Below are positions 24,771 through 33,095 of a stretch of DNA of 64,000 bases, piece by piece. The translations under genes and the position numbers were made by a program. The notes below the pieces were generated by a model that did no database searches, was not told the DNA's origin, and worked only from the letters and a program-made list of their open reading frames with translations. Source of the stretch: Streptomyces phaeofaciens (lineage in GTDB: Bacteria; Actinomycetota; Actinomycetes; Streptomycetales; Streptomycetaceae); the NCBI RefSeq assembly GCF_014648915.1, contig NZ_BMSA01000033.1, forward strand, positions 36,601 to 100,600. Direction: 5' to 3'. The stretch's first letter is position 1; every line of letters starts with the position of its first letter.

Positions 24771-27494
24771 ATGTCTCACCTCCGCGCACCGGCCGTACGC
24801 GCAGACCGCCGTGAGGGCGGGCGGCACGGGCGGCCCGCCGCCCGCACGGTACCCGCGACGGCCGAGACACACATACGGCCCCAGCTGCTGCGACTCGCCG
24901 TGCTCCCGCCGACCGCGGTCGCCCTGAGCGCCTGCGCGGCCGTGCTGTTCACCGTGCGCTCCACCGGCGCCCGCCCCAGCGCCACCCTGTGGGCGGTCCT
25001 GGCCGGAGCGGTCGCGGTGACCGGGGTGGGGATCGTGGTCGCCGCCGTGGCCGCCGACCGCGCCGCCCGCTCCGTCAGCGACCGCGTCGCCGCCCTGCGC
25101 CGGCACAGCGCGCGCGGCGAGGCCGACCTGCGCGCACTCATCGACGCGCTGCGCCGCGGAGAGACGCCGCCCCCGCGCAAGACACGCGGCGGGCCGCCCG
25201 GTGACGCCGACGAGTTCGAGCTGCTCGCCGCCGACCTCGCCCGCGCGCACGACGGGGCCGTCGGCGCCGTCGTCCAGGCCTCCCAGCTGTCCAGCCACGC
25301 CGGGAGCGAACAGAAGCTGGAGGTCTTCGTCAACCTCGCCCGACGGCTTCAGTCGCTCGTGCACCGCGAGATCTCCATCCTCGACGAGCTGGAGAACGAG
25401 ATCGAGGACCCGGCCCTGCTCAAGGGGCTGTTCCACGTCGACCACCTCGCCACCCGCATCCGCCGGCACGCCGAGAACCTCGCGGTGCTCGGCGGGGCGG
25501 TGTCCCGGAGGCAGTGGAGCAACCCCGTCTCCATGACCGAGGTGCTGCGCTCGGCCATCGCCGAGGTCGAGCAGTACTCACGGGTCAGGCTGGTCCCGCC
25601 GATCGACGGCGAACTGCGCGGACACGCCGTGGCCGACGTCATCCACCTGCTCGCCGAGCTCGTCGAGAACGCCACGGTGTTCTCCGCGCCGCACACCCAG
25701 GTGCTGCTGCGCGCCAACCTCGTCACCTCCGGGCTCGCCGTCGAGGTCGAGGACCGCGGGCTCGGCATGCCCGTCGACGAGCAGAGCCGGATGAACGCCC
25801 TGCTCGCCGACCCCGACCAGGTCAACGTCGGCCGCCTCCTGGCCGACGGCCGCATCGGCCTGTTCGTGGTGTCCCAGCTGGCCCGCCGGCACGGCATCCG
25901 GGTCCGGTTGCAGAACAACATCTACGGCGGGGTCCAGGCGGTGCTCGTCGTACCGCAGGACCTGCTCGGCCCGGCGCCCGGACTCGCCGTCCCGCAGGGG
26001 CGGGAGAACACCGGCGGCGGGGCGCCGCACCCGCGGTCGACCGAGACGCCGGCCCATGGCGTACCCGGCGTCGACCGGGTGCCGTCCGCCACGGGGGCGG
26101 GCGACACCACCGGCGGTGCACGGCACGCCGTCGCGCCCCGGCGCGAAGAGAGCGTGAACGGGTCGGGCACGGGAGCACGACCCGTTGTCGCGGCGGGGGC
26201 ACCGCGCCCGCCGGAGCGGCGCACAGCCCCCGCCGGGCACCGGTCGCCCCACCAGCCCCAGCTCCCCGCCTCGCGGCCCGACCCGGCCGGCACCGCCGCC
26301 CGGTTGCCGCGCAGGGACCGGCCGGTGACGCCCGCACCGGGCACCGCGGCGACGGCGGCGACCGCGTCCGGCCGGGGGCCCGCTCCCCGTACCGGCGGAC
26401 CGGACGACCCGGCCGCCACCGCGGGGGTCCCGCACCGGGACGCCCGGCCCGGATCCGGGAGGCCCGGGGGCGACGGTCCCGTGGAGCCGTCCGCCCTCTC
26501 GTCCCCGTCGGCCCGGCACGATCCGGCGTCCTCGAACGAGCGGGGGGCGACCCCGCTGCCCGTGCGGGGCGCGTACCCGGAGCGGGCCAATCCGGCGGAG
26601 GCGGTGCCGGGCATCCGGCCCGCCGACCGGCCCGTCGTCGAGGGCAACGCCGGCATCGTGCCCGTCCCGCGGAGCGGTGCGGTGCGCGGCACCATGGGCA
26701 AGCCCCAGCTGCCCCGCCGCCGTGCCCAGGAGCACATCGCGCCCCAGCTGCGCGGCGGACCGGCACCCCGGCAGGACGACGAACAGCCCGTCGGCCACGA
26801 CCCCGGGCTGATGGCCGCCTTCCAGCGGGGCATCGGTCTCGCCGAGGCCCAGCAGAGCCTGGAGGCGGAGGGCATGGAGTCGGGGTCGTTCCCCGCCTGG
26901 GAGGCCCTGGAGCACAGTTCGTACCCGGTCTCCGACGCCCTGGAAGCGGTCCTGCGGACGGCGTCGAACCCGGCACCGACGCCCCCGTCCCCGGCCGGGC
27001 ACCCGGCACCGGACGCCCCCTCCACCCCGGCGGCCCGGCGACCCATGACGGACGACCTCTCCGCCCGCGCCCGCCGCTCCACGGCGGACGACCTCTCCAC
27101 CCCGGCCCCCCGGCCCGCCTCGGACGGCCCCGCGCACCCGGCCCGTACCCCCGCGCCGGACAGTCCCTCGACGCCCGCCCGCACCCCCGTGCCGGACGGA
27201 CGCCCGGCCCCGTCCTTCCTCACCCCGTCGCCGTTCAGGGACGTACCCACCACGCCGACGTACTCCAGGGACGTACCCACCACGCCGACGTACTCCAGGG
27301 ACGTGTCCACCACCCCGACGTACTCCAGGGACGTACCCACCACCCCGACGTCCCCCATATCCGAGGCGACGCCCTCGCACGCGCCCGTGTCCCCCCGGGC
27401 CCACGGCGTGCGCGACGGGCTGGCCGCACCGGGAGACGGTGCCGGCACCGACCACCCCACCCCTCGGCACGACGGGAGCGCATCCGCCGGATGA
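24771..27494 (+). CDS. cvnA: Conservon sensor histidine kinase-like protein CvnA
   Basis: About 907 residues. Two hydrophobic segments at roughly 45-65 and 72-95 (VLPPTAVALSACAAVLFTV; ATLWAVLAGAVAVTGVGIV) place the N-terminus in the membrane. A cytoplasmic dimerisation region follows (HVDHLATRIRRHAENLAVLGG), then an HATPase_c domain with LLAELVENATVFSAP (N box), VEDRGLGMPV and DGRIGLFVVSQLARRHG. The long C-terminal half (about 400-907) is Pro/Ala/Thr-rich and mostly disordered, with four tandem 10-residue repeats near its end. Conservons assemble a membrane GPCR-like complex with CvnB-D. ATG 24771 follows GAGGAC. The stop overlaps a possible cvnB start. Confidence 0.9.
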   Translation: MSHLRAPAVRADRREGGRHGRPAARTVPATAETHIRPQLLRLAVLPPTAVALSACAAVLFTVRSTGARPSATLWAVLAGAVAVTGVGIVVAAVAADRAARSVSDRVAALRRHSARGEADLRALIDALRRGETPPPRKTRGGPPGDADEFELLAADLARAHDGAVGAVVQASQLSSHAGSEQKLEVFVNLARRLQSLVHREISILDELENEIEDPALLKGLFHVDHLATRIRRHAENLAVLGGAVSRRQWSNPVSMTEVLRSAIAEVEQYSRVRLVPPIDGELRGHAVADVIHLLAELVENATVFSAPHTQVLLRANLVTSGLAVEVEDRGLGMPVDEQSRMNALLADPDQVNVGRLLADGRIGLFVVSQLARRHGIRVRLQNNIYGGVQAVLVVPQDLLGPAPGLAVPQGRENTGGGAPHPRSTETPAHGVPGVDRVPSATGAGDTTGGARHAVAPRREESVNGSGTGARPVVAAGAPRPPERRTAPAGHRSPHQPQLPASRPDPAGTAARLPRRDRPVTPAPGTAATAATASGRGPAPRTGGPDDPAATAGVPHRDARPGSGRPGGDGPVEPSALSSPSARHDPASSNERGATPLPVRGAYPERANPAEAVPGIRPADRPVVEGNAGIVPVPRSGAVRGTMGKPQLPRRRAQEHIAPQLRGGPAPRQDDEQPVGHDPGLMAAFQRGIGLAEAQQSLEAEGMESGSFPAWEALEHSSYPVSDALEAVLRTASNPAPTPPSPAGHPAPDAPSTPAARRPMTDDLSARARRSTADDLSTPAPRPASDGPAHPARTPAPDSPSTPARTPVPDGRPAPSFLTPSPFRDVPTTPTYSRDVPTTPTYSRDVSTTPTYSRDVPTTPTSPISEATPSHAPVSPRAHGVRDGLAAPGDGAGTDHPTPRHDGSASAG
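27237..27353 (+). repeat. 30-bp tandem repeat inside cvnA
   Basis: Four nearly identical 30-bp units (starting at 27237, 27267, 27297 and 27327, the last slightly shorter) encode RDVPTTPTYS repeated in frame; the third has Ser for Pro, and the last ends in SP. The near-identity at DNA level points to recent slippage or recombination within a disordered tail, so the copy number may vary between strains. Confidence 0.9.
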
Positions 27495-27556
27495 CCAGCG
27501 TGATCACCCCCACCCGCGCTTCCGCAGACCTTCGTACCCCAAGGAGTCGATCCACC

Positions 27557-27991
27557 ATGGCGAGCGACGCGCCGACCGGCCAGGTATCCGATCTCGACTG
27601 GCTGATGAGCGGTCTCGTGCAGCGCGTACCGCACACCACGAGCGCCGTGCTGCTCTCGTGCGACGGACTCGTGAAGTCGGTGCACGGCCTCGATCCCGAC
27701 AGCGCCGACCACATGGCGGCCCTGGCCTCGGGCCTCTACTCCCTCGGCCGCAGCGCGGGCGTCCGCTTCGGGGACGGCGGGGACGTCAGGCAGGTCGTCG
27801 TCGAGCTCGACTCGACCCTGCTGTTCGTCACCACCGCCGGCTCCGGGACCTGTCTCGCCGTGCTGGCCGGCCGCGAGGCCGACGCCGCCGTACTCGGCTA
27901 CGAGATGTCCATGCTGGTCAAGAGCGTCCGGCCGTATCTGATGACCGCGCCCCGGCAGCACGCCGTCGAACCGTCGGTGACGGGACCTTGA
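27557..27991 (+). CDS. cvnB: Roadblock/LC7-domain protein CvnB
   Basis: About 144 residues. The single Roadblock/LC7 domain is seen as DLDWLMSGLVQRVPHTTSAVLLSCDGLVKSVHGLD and DSTLLFVTTAGSGTCLAVLAG. Such proteins resemble MglB and act on the small GTPase CvnD as GTPase-activating or scaffold partners. ATG 27557 is preferred (AAGGAG 10 nt upstream); ATG 27491 overlaps the cvnA stop and would add 22 residues without a clear domain. The gene end overlaps the start of cvnC by 4 bp. Confidence 0.9.
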   Translation: MASDAPTGQVSDLDWLMSGLVQRVPHTTSAVLLSCDGLVKSVHGLDPDSADHMAALASGLYSLGRSAGVRFGDGGDVRQVVVELDSTLLFVTTAGSGTCLAVLAGREADAAVLGYEMSMLVKSVRPYLMTAPRQHAVEPSVTGP

Positions 27992-28365
27992 GAGTGGCGG
28001 CAGCCGGCGACGGGCCCTGGCTCGACGACGCGGCCGGACGCCTGGTGCGCCCGTTCACGGTCAGCAACGGCCGGACCGAACCCAGCGTCGCCCTGGACCT
28101 GATGTCCCAGGTGATGGCCACCGGAGTGACTCCCCTCGGCTACCTCGGCCCCGAGCACGCGCAGGCCCTCGACCTGTGCCGCGCTCCCGTCCCGGTCGCC
28201 GAGGTGGCCGCTCACCTGAAGCTGCCGGCGGTGGTCACCAAGGTGCTGCTGTCGGACCTCGTGGACTGCGGGGCCGTGACCACCAAGCCCCCCGAGTTCC
28301 ACCACAACCCCACCGACCGGGCCCTACTGGAGGCAGTGCTCGATGGACTACGACGACAGCTCTGA
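27988..28365 (+). CDS. cvnC: DUF742 protein CvnC
   Basis: About 125 residues with the DUF742 domain, including LVRPFTVSNGRTEPS near the start and a winged-helix-like C-terminal half (CRAPVPVAEVAAHLKLPAVVTKVLLSDLVDCGAV). In conservons CvnC interacts with CvnA and CvnB; its exact role is not settled. Start choice: TTG 27988 overlaps the cvnB stop as TTGA; GTG 27994, two codons later, is equally possible. Its 3' end overlaps cvnD by 23 bp. Confidence 0.85.
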   Translation: MRVAAAGDGPWLDDAAGRLVRPFTVSNGRTEPSVALDLMSQVMATGVTPLGYLGPEHAQALDLCRAPVPVAEVAAHLKLPAVVTKVLLSDLVDCGAVTTKPPEFHHNPTDRALLEAVLDGLRRQL

Positions 28366-28969
28366 GAGCGACGCGTACGACGGCCCCGACCCCTTTCCGA
28401 CCGCGCTGAAGATCCTCGTCGCGGGCGGCTTCGGAGTCGGCAAGACGACGTTCGTCGGCGCCGTGAGCGAGATCGCACCGCTCAGCACCGAGGAGCTGCT
28501 CACCACGGTCGGCGCCGCGACCGACAACCTCGACGGCATCGAGAACAAGGTCGAGACGACCGTCGCCATGGACTTCGGCCGGATCACCCTGGACCCGCGG
28601 CACGTCCTGTACCTGTTCGGCACGCCCGGACAGGAACGGTTCTGGTTCATGTGGGACGAGCTGTCCGAGGGCGCCCTCGGCGCCGTCATCCTCGCCGACA
28701 CCCGCCGTCTGGAGGAGTGCTTCGCGGCGGTCGACTTCTTCGAGGAACGAGGCCTCGGCTTCATCATCGCCATCAACGAGTTCGACGGCGCCCACCGGTA
28801 CAGCCCCGACGAGGTGCGCGCCGCCATCGATCTGGACCCCGGCGTCCCCGTGGTGCGCTGCGACGCCCGGATCTCCGCCTCCGGCGTCCAGACCCTGCTC
28901 ACCCTGGTCCGCCACCTCATCGCCCACACCCCCGCGGCGCCCCAGCCCAGCCGCGGCGCCCATATGTGA
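28343..28969 (+). CDS. cvnD: Small Ras-like GTPase CvnD
   Basis: 208 residues. The P-loop GGFGVGKTTFVG, the switch/Walker B-like FGTPGQERFWFMWDEL, and an INEFDG base-specificity segment in the NKxD position identify the MglA-like GTP-binding protein of conservons. It probably cycles between GTP and GDP forms under control of CvnB. ATG 28343 is inside cvnC. In several conservons a P450 (cvnE/F) comes next; here a GAF-domain gene takes that place. Confidence 0.92.
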   Translation: MDYDDSSESDAYDGPDPFPTALKILVAGGFGVGKTTFVGAVSEIAPLSTEELLTTVGAATDNLDGIENKVETTVAMDFGRITLDPRHVLYLFGTPGQERFWFMWDELSEGALGAVILADTRRLEECFAAVDFFEERGLGFIIAINEFDGAHRYSPDEVRAAIDLDPGVPVVRCDARISASGVQTLLTLVRHLIAHTPAAPQPSRGAHM

Positions 28970-29033
28970 CCCCCCCTGTCCCCGACCCACCGGAGCCGCA
29001 CATGCCACACGCCCACAGCGACGGAGACCGGCG

Positions 29034-29606
29034 ATGAGCTACGACCCGCCGCGCCCGGCCGGTCGGCTGCTGCTCACGCCGGAGGACAGAGACGCTCCCG
29101 CCCGCACCCGGAGGCTGCGCCGACTCGGCCTCGGGGAACAGCCGGAGCCCGCCCTCGACGCCTTCGCGGACCGTCTCGCCGAGCTGACCGGCGCGCCGTA
29201 CGCCATGGTCAACTTCCTCGACGAGGAACGGCAGTTCTTCGCCGGACTGCACACCCCGGAAGGGGGCCGCGCCGCCCGCGGCGGCAAGCCCGCGGTGGGC
29301 CGCCGGCTGAGCCGGGAGTACGGCTACTGCCCGCACGTCGTCGTCCGGCGCAAGGCGCTGGTCCTGGAGGACGTCGGCGACTACCCGCGGTTCGCCTGCA
29401 ACCCGCTGGTCGACGAGTACGGCATCCGCTCCTACCTCGGCGCCCCGCTGATCGACTCGGCGGGCCTGGTCCTCGGCACGGTGTGCGTCGCCGACCTCGC
29501 GCCCCGGGCCTGGGGGAAGGCCGGGCTGGAGACCATCAAGGCCACGGCCGCCGACCTCGCCGTACGACTCCAGGGGCGGACGCCGGCCGCCGGGGCGGGT
29601 GCTTAA
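29034..29606 (+). CDS. GAF-domain sensor protein of the conservon operon
   Basis: 190 residues, essentially a single GAF domain (about 40-180: ELTGAPYAMVNFLDEERQFF; REYGYCPHVVVRRKALVLED; YLGAPLIDSAGLVLGTVCVAD). GAF domains of this kind bind small ligands or haem; a Cys (EYGYCPHVV) in the middle could matter for redox or haem sensing. ATG 29034 follows GGAGACC. It lies 64 bp after cvnD, probably in the same transcript, and may provide input to the CvnA complex. No output domain is present. Confidence 0.82.
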   Translation: MSYDPPRPAGRLLLTPEDRDAPARTRRLRRLGLGEQPEPALDAFADRLAELTGAPYAMVNFLDEERQFFAGLHTPEGGRAARGGKPAVGRRLSREYGYCPHVVVRRKALVLEDVGDYPRFACNPLVDEYGIRSYLGAPLIDSAGLVLGTVCVADLAPRAWGKAGLETIKATAADLAVRLQGRTPAAGAGA

Positions 29607-29636
29607 GGAAAGCTGACGCGGCGCTTAAGAAAAGCT
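29601..29636. promoter_or_regulatory. Direct repeats GCTTAAGRAAAGCT upstream of tdh
   Basis: GCTTAAGGAAAGCT (29601-29614) and GCTTAAGAAAAGCT (29623-29636) differ at one base and are spaced 22 bp apart, two helical turns. The first overlaps the GAF gene stop codon. The pattern suits a direct-repeat activator such as an OmpR-type response regulator, about 115 bp before tdh. Confidence 0.6.
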
Positions 29637-29751
29637 CGATGGACCGGGGTGGGCGGAATGCGGCAGATTGCTGTTCGCATCCACACCCCTTCCCCTGACG
29701 CGGGGCGCTTCGGCCTGCCCGCGCCCGGGAACTCACCACAGGAGCCGCAGC

Positions 29752-30780
29752 TTGAAGGCGCTGGTCAAGGAGAAGGCGGAGCCCGGGCTGTGGCTCACGG
29801 ACGTCCCGGAGCCCACGGTCGGACCCGGCGACGTACTGATCAAGGTCCTGCGGACCGGCATCTGCGGCACCGACCTGCACATCCGGGCCTGGGACGGCTG
29901 GGCGCAGCAGGCGATCCGCACCCCGCTGGTGCTCGGGCACGAATTCGTCGGCGAGGTCGTCGGGACCGGGCGGGACGTCGCCGACATCGCGGTCGGCGAC
30001 CGGGTGAGCGGCGAGGGCCACCTCGTCTGCGGCAAGTGCCGCAACTGTCTCGCCGGGCGCCGCCACCTGTGCCGGGCCACGGTCGGGCTCGGTGTCGGGC
30101 GGGACGGGGCGTTCGCCGAGTACGTGGCGCTGCCCGCGTCCAACGTCTGGGTGCACCGGGTGCCGGTGGATCTCGACGTCGCCGCGATCTTCGACCCGTT
30201 CGGCAACGCCGTGCACACCGCCCTGTCCTTCCCGCTGGTCGGCGAGGACGTCCTGATCACCGGTGCCGGGCCGATCGGCCTCATGGCCGCCGCCGTCGCC
30301 CGGCACGCGGGCGCCCGCCATGTCATGATCACCGACGTGAGCGAGGAGCGGCTGGAGCTGGCCCGCAAGATCGGGGTGAGCCTCGCCCTGAACGTCTCGC
30401 GGGGGTCCGTCGCCGACGGACAGCGCGAGCTGGGCCTGCGCGAGGGCTTCGACATCGGCCTGGAGATGTCCGGCCGGCCCGAGGCCATGCGCGACATGAT
30501 CGCCAACATGACGCACGGCGGCCGGATCGCCATGCTCGGCCTGCCCGCCGAGGAGTTCCCGGTCGACTGGGCCCGGATCGTCACCTCGATGATCACGATC
30601 AAGGGCATCTACGGCCGCGAGATGTTCGAGACCTGGTACGCGATGTCGGTCCTCCTGGAGGGCGGCCTCGACCTCGCCCCCGTGATCACCGGCCGGTACG
30701 ACCACCGCGACTTCGAGGCGGCGTTCGCCGACGCGGCGAGCGGCCGCGGCGGCAAGGTCATCCTCGACTGGACCGCGTAA
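29752..30780 (+). CDS. tdh: L-threonine 3-dehydrogenase
   Basis: 342 residues, the standard length. Zinc-dependent medium-chain dehydrogenase that oxidises threonine to 2-amino-3-ketobutyrate with NAD. Catalytic zinc ligands lie in GICGTDLHIRAWD and GHEFVGEVV. The structural zinc Cys cluster is VCGKCRNCLAGRRHLC. The Rossmann motif is LITGAGPIGLMAAAVARHAGA. TTG 29752 is the start, after AGGAGCC, giving the N-terminus MKALVKEKAEPGLW. The partner kbl follows 36 bp downstream. The two enzymes convert threonine to glycine and acetyl-CoA. Confidence 0.95.
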   Translation: MKALVKEKAEPGLWLTDVPEPTVGPGDVLIKVLRTGICGTDLHIRAWDGWAQQAIRTPLVLGHEFVGEVVGTGRDVADIAVGDRVSGEGHLVCGKCRNCLAGRRHLCRATVGLGVGRDGAFAEYVALPASNVWVHRVPVDLDVAAIFDPFGNAVHTALSFPLVGEDVLITGAGPIGLMAAAVARHAGARHVMITDVSEERLELARKIGVSLALNVSRGSVADGQRELGLREGFDIGLEMSGRPEAMRDMIANMTHGGRIAMLGLPAEEFPVDWARIVTSMITIKGIYGREMFETWYAMSVLLEGGLDLAPVITGRYDHRDFEAAFADAASGRGGKVILDWTA

Positions 30781-30816
30781 CTCCCTTTCGGCGAAGGCAC
30801 TTTAGGAGCTTCTCCC

Positions 30817-32010
30817 ATGTTCGACTCCGTGCGCGACGACCTGCGCGCCACCCTCGACGAGATCCGCGCCGCCGGTCTGCACAAGCCCGAGCGCGTCATC
30901 GGCACCCCGCAGTCCGCGACCGTCGCCGTCACCGCGGGCGGCCGTCCCGGCGAGGTCCTCAACTTCTGTGCGAACAACTACCTCGGCCTCGCCGACCACC
31001 CCGAGGTGATCGCGGCCGCCCACGAGGCGCTGGACCGCTGGGGCTACGGCATGGCGTCCGTGCGCTTCATCTGCGGGACGCAGGAGGTGCACAAGGAGCT
31101 GGAGGCGCGGCTCTCCGGCTTCCTCGGCCAGGAGGACACGATCCTGTACTCCTCCTGCTTCGACGCCAACGGCGGTGTCTTCGAGACGCTGCTCGGCCCC
31201 GAGGACGCGGTGATCTCGGACGCCCTGAACCACGCCTCGATCATCGACGGCATCCGGCTGTCCAAGGCCCGCCGCTTCCGTTACGCCAACCGTGACCTCG
31301 CCGACCTGGAAGCCCAGCTGAAGGAGGCGTCGGACGCGCGACGCCGGCTGATCGTCACCGACGGCGTGTTCTCCATGGACGGCTACGTGGCCCCGCTGCG
31401 TGAGATCTGCGACCTCGCCGACCGCTACGACGCGATGGTCATGGTCGACGACTCCCACGCGGTCGGCTTCGTCGGCCCCGGCGGCCGCGGCACCCCCGAG
31501 CTGCACGGCGTCATGGACCGCGTCGACATCATCACCGGCACCCTGGGCAAGGCGCTCGGCGGCGCCTCCGGCGGCTATGTCGCCGCCCGCGCCGAGATCG
31601 TCGCCCTGCTGCGCCAGCGCTCGCGCCCGTACCTGTTCTCCAACACGCTGGCCCCGGTGATCGCGGCGGCCTCCCTGAAGGTCATCGACCTGCTGGAGTC
31701 GGCGGACGACCTGCGGGTGCGGCTCGCCGAGAACACCGCGCTCTTCCGCCGCCGGATGACCGAGGAGGGCTTCGAGATCCTCCCCGGCGACCACGCCATC
31801 GCGCCCGTCATGATCGGTGACGCGACGAAGGCGGGCCGGCTGGCCGAGCTGCTGCTGGAGCGCGGGGTGTACGTGATCGGCTTCTCCTACCCGGTCGTCC
31901 CGCAGGGCCAGGCCCGGATCCGCGTCCAGCTGTCCGCCGCCCACTCCACCGAGGACGTCGACCGCGCGGTGGACGCCTTCGTGGCGGCCCGCGCGGAGCT
32001 GGAGGGCTGA
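30817..32010 (+). CDS. kbl: Glycine C-acetyltransferase (2-amino-3-ketobutyrate CoA ligase)
   Basis: 397 residues, alpha-oxoamine synthase family, PLP-dependent. It cleaves 2-amino-3-ketobutyrate with CoA into glycine and acetyl-CoA. Motifs: NFCANNYLGLADHPEV, VDDSHAVGFVGPGGRGTPE, and the PLP lysine in IITGTLGKALGGASGGY. ATG 30817 follows TTTAGGAGC. It is cotranscribed with tdh. A downstream LysR gene in the same direction may regulate another target. Confidence 0.96.
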   Translation: MFDSVRDDLRATLDEIRAAGLHKPERVIGTPQSATVAVTAGGRPGEVLNFCANNYLGLADHPEVIAAAHEALDRWGYGMASVRFICGTQEVHKELEARLSGFLGQEDTILYSSCFDANGGVFETLLGPEDAVISDALNHASIIDGIRLSKARRFRYANRDLADLEAQLKEASDARRRLIVTDGVFSMDGYVAPLREICDLADRYDAMVMVDDSHAVGFVGPGGRGTPELHGVMDRVDIITGTLGKALGGASGGYVAARAEIVALLRQRSRPYLFSNTLAPVIAAASLKVIDLLESADDLRVRLAENTALFRRRMTEEGFEILPGDHAIAPVMIGDATKAGRLAELLLERGVYVIGFSYPVVPQGQARIRVQLSAAHSTEDVDRAVDAFVAARAELEG

Positions 32011-32140
32011 GCGGCGCGGTAGGACTGAGCGGAGCCGGAGGGCTGAGCGGGCCCCGGGAATCGCGGGTCCTTCGAGGCCCGCGAGGCCCGCGGGAACCGA
32101 GTGGCCCGGACGGCCCCGACATATTGCGATAATCGATCCC

Positions 32141-33043
32141 ATGATCGAAGCGCGGCGGCTCCACATCCTCCGTGCGGTGGCCGACCACCGCACCGTGACG
32201 GCGGCGGCCGCCGCGCTGTATCTCACCCCCTCCGCCGTCTCCCAGCAGCTCTCCGCCCTGGAGCAGGAGACCGGCCACCGCCTGGTGGAACGCAGCGCCA
32301 AGGGCGTACGGCTCACCCCGGCCGGCGAGATCCTGCTCGCCCACACCCATGTGGTCCTCGCCCAGCTGGAGCGGGCGGAGGCGGAACTGGCCGCCTACGG
32401 CTCGGGGGAGGCCGGCACGGTCACCGTCGCCGCCTTCGCGACCGGTATCGCCCTGGTCGTCGCCCCCGCGGTGGCCCGGCTCGCCCGGACCGCGCCGGGG
32501 ATAAGGATCCGCGTCCAGGACGCCGAGGGCGATGCGAGCCTGCCGATGGTCCTGGACCGGCAGGTCGACGTCGCCGTGGCCGTGGAGTACCGCGGGGCCC
32601 CGGCCGCCGACGACCCCCGGCTCGCGCACATCCCGCTGTACGCCGAGCCGTTCGACGCCGTCGTCCCGGTCACCCACCGCCTCGCCGACGCCCCCGAGGT
32701 GCCGCTGGCGGAGCTGGCCAAGGACTCGTGGATCGGCCCCTATCCCGGCAACCCCTGCCATGACGTGGTGGTCCTGGCCTGCGAGAACGCCGGATTCCAG
32801 CCCAGGCTCGAACACTCGTCGGACGACTTCCGCGCGGTCGTCGCGCTCGCCTCCGCCGACGCGGGCGTGGCGCTCGTGCCGCGCTCGGCGCTGCGCGGCA
32901 TGGACCTCACCGGAGTGGTCGTCCGCCCGATAGACGGGGCGGCCCCCACCCGCCGGGTCTTCGCGGCCGTCCGGCGGGGCGCGGAAGAGCATCCGCTGAT
33001 CCGTCCTGTGCTGGACGCGCTCGGCGAGGTGGCCCGTGCGTGA
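32141..33043 (+). CDS. LysR-family transcriptional regulator
   Basis: 300 residues. The N-terminal winged HTH (about 3-62: RRLHILRAVADHRTVTAAAA, LYLTPSAVSQQLSALEQETG) is followed by a periplasmic-binding-like effector domain (about 90-295). The sequence ATTGCGATAATCG just upstream (about 32122-32134), with a CGAT/ATCG inverted core, may be its own binding site. It is in the same direction as kbl but separated by 130 bp, so it has its own promoter. The effector is unknown. Confidence 0.9.
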   Translation: MIEARRLHILRAVADHRTVTAAAAALYLTPSAVSQQLSALEQETGHRLVERSAKGVRLTPAGEILLAHTHVVLAQLERAEAELAAYGSGEAGTVTVAAFATGIALVVAPAVARLARTAPGIRIRVQDAEGDASLPMVLDRQVDVAVAVEYRGAPAADDPRLAHIPLYAEPFDAVVPVTHRLADAPEVPLAELAKDSWIGPYPGNPCHDVVVLACENAGFQPRLEHSSDDFRAVVALASADAGVALVPRSALRGMDLTGVVVRPIDGAAPTRRVFAAVRRGAEEHPLIRPVLDALGEVARA

Positions 33044-33062
33044 GATGCGCGTAACCTCGCTG

Positions 33063-33095
33063 TTTCATATACGGGATAACGTCCCGGATATGAAA
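33063..33095. promoter_or_regulatory. 33-bp palindrome spanning the start codon of the XRE-cupin gene
   Basis: Left arm TTTCATATACGGGA (33063-33076) and right arm TCCCGGATATGAAA (33082-33095) are inverted copies with one mismatch around a 5-bp centre. The right arm contains the ATG (33090-33092). A candidate -10 hexamer GATAAC (33075-33080) lies inside. Binding here would block both the promoter and the first codons, consistent with autorepression of a leaderless transcript. Confidence 0.8.

Noticed and set aside
32062..32083. Terminator between kbl and the LysR gene
   Set aside because: The best stem is only 6 bp in a GC-rich stretch with several equal alternatives, too weak to list.
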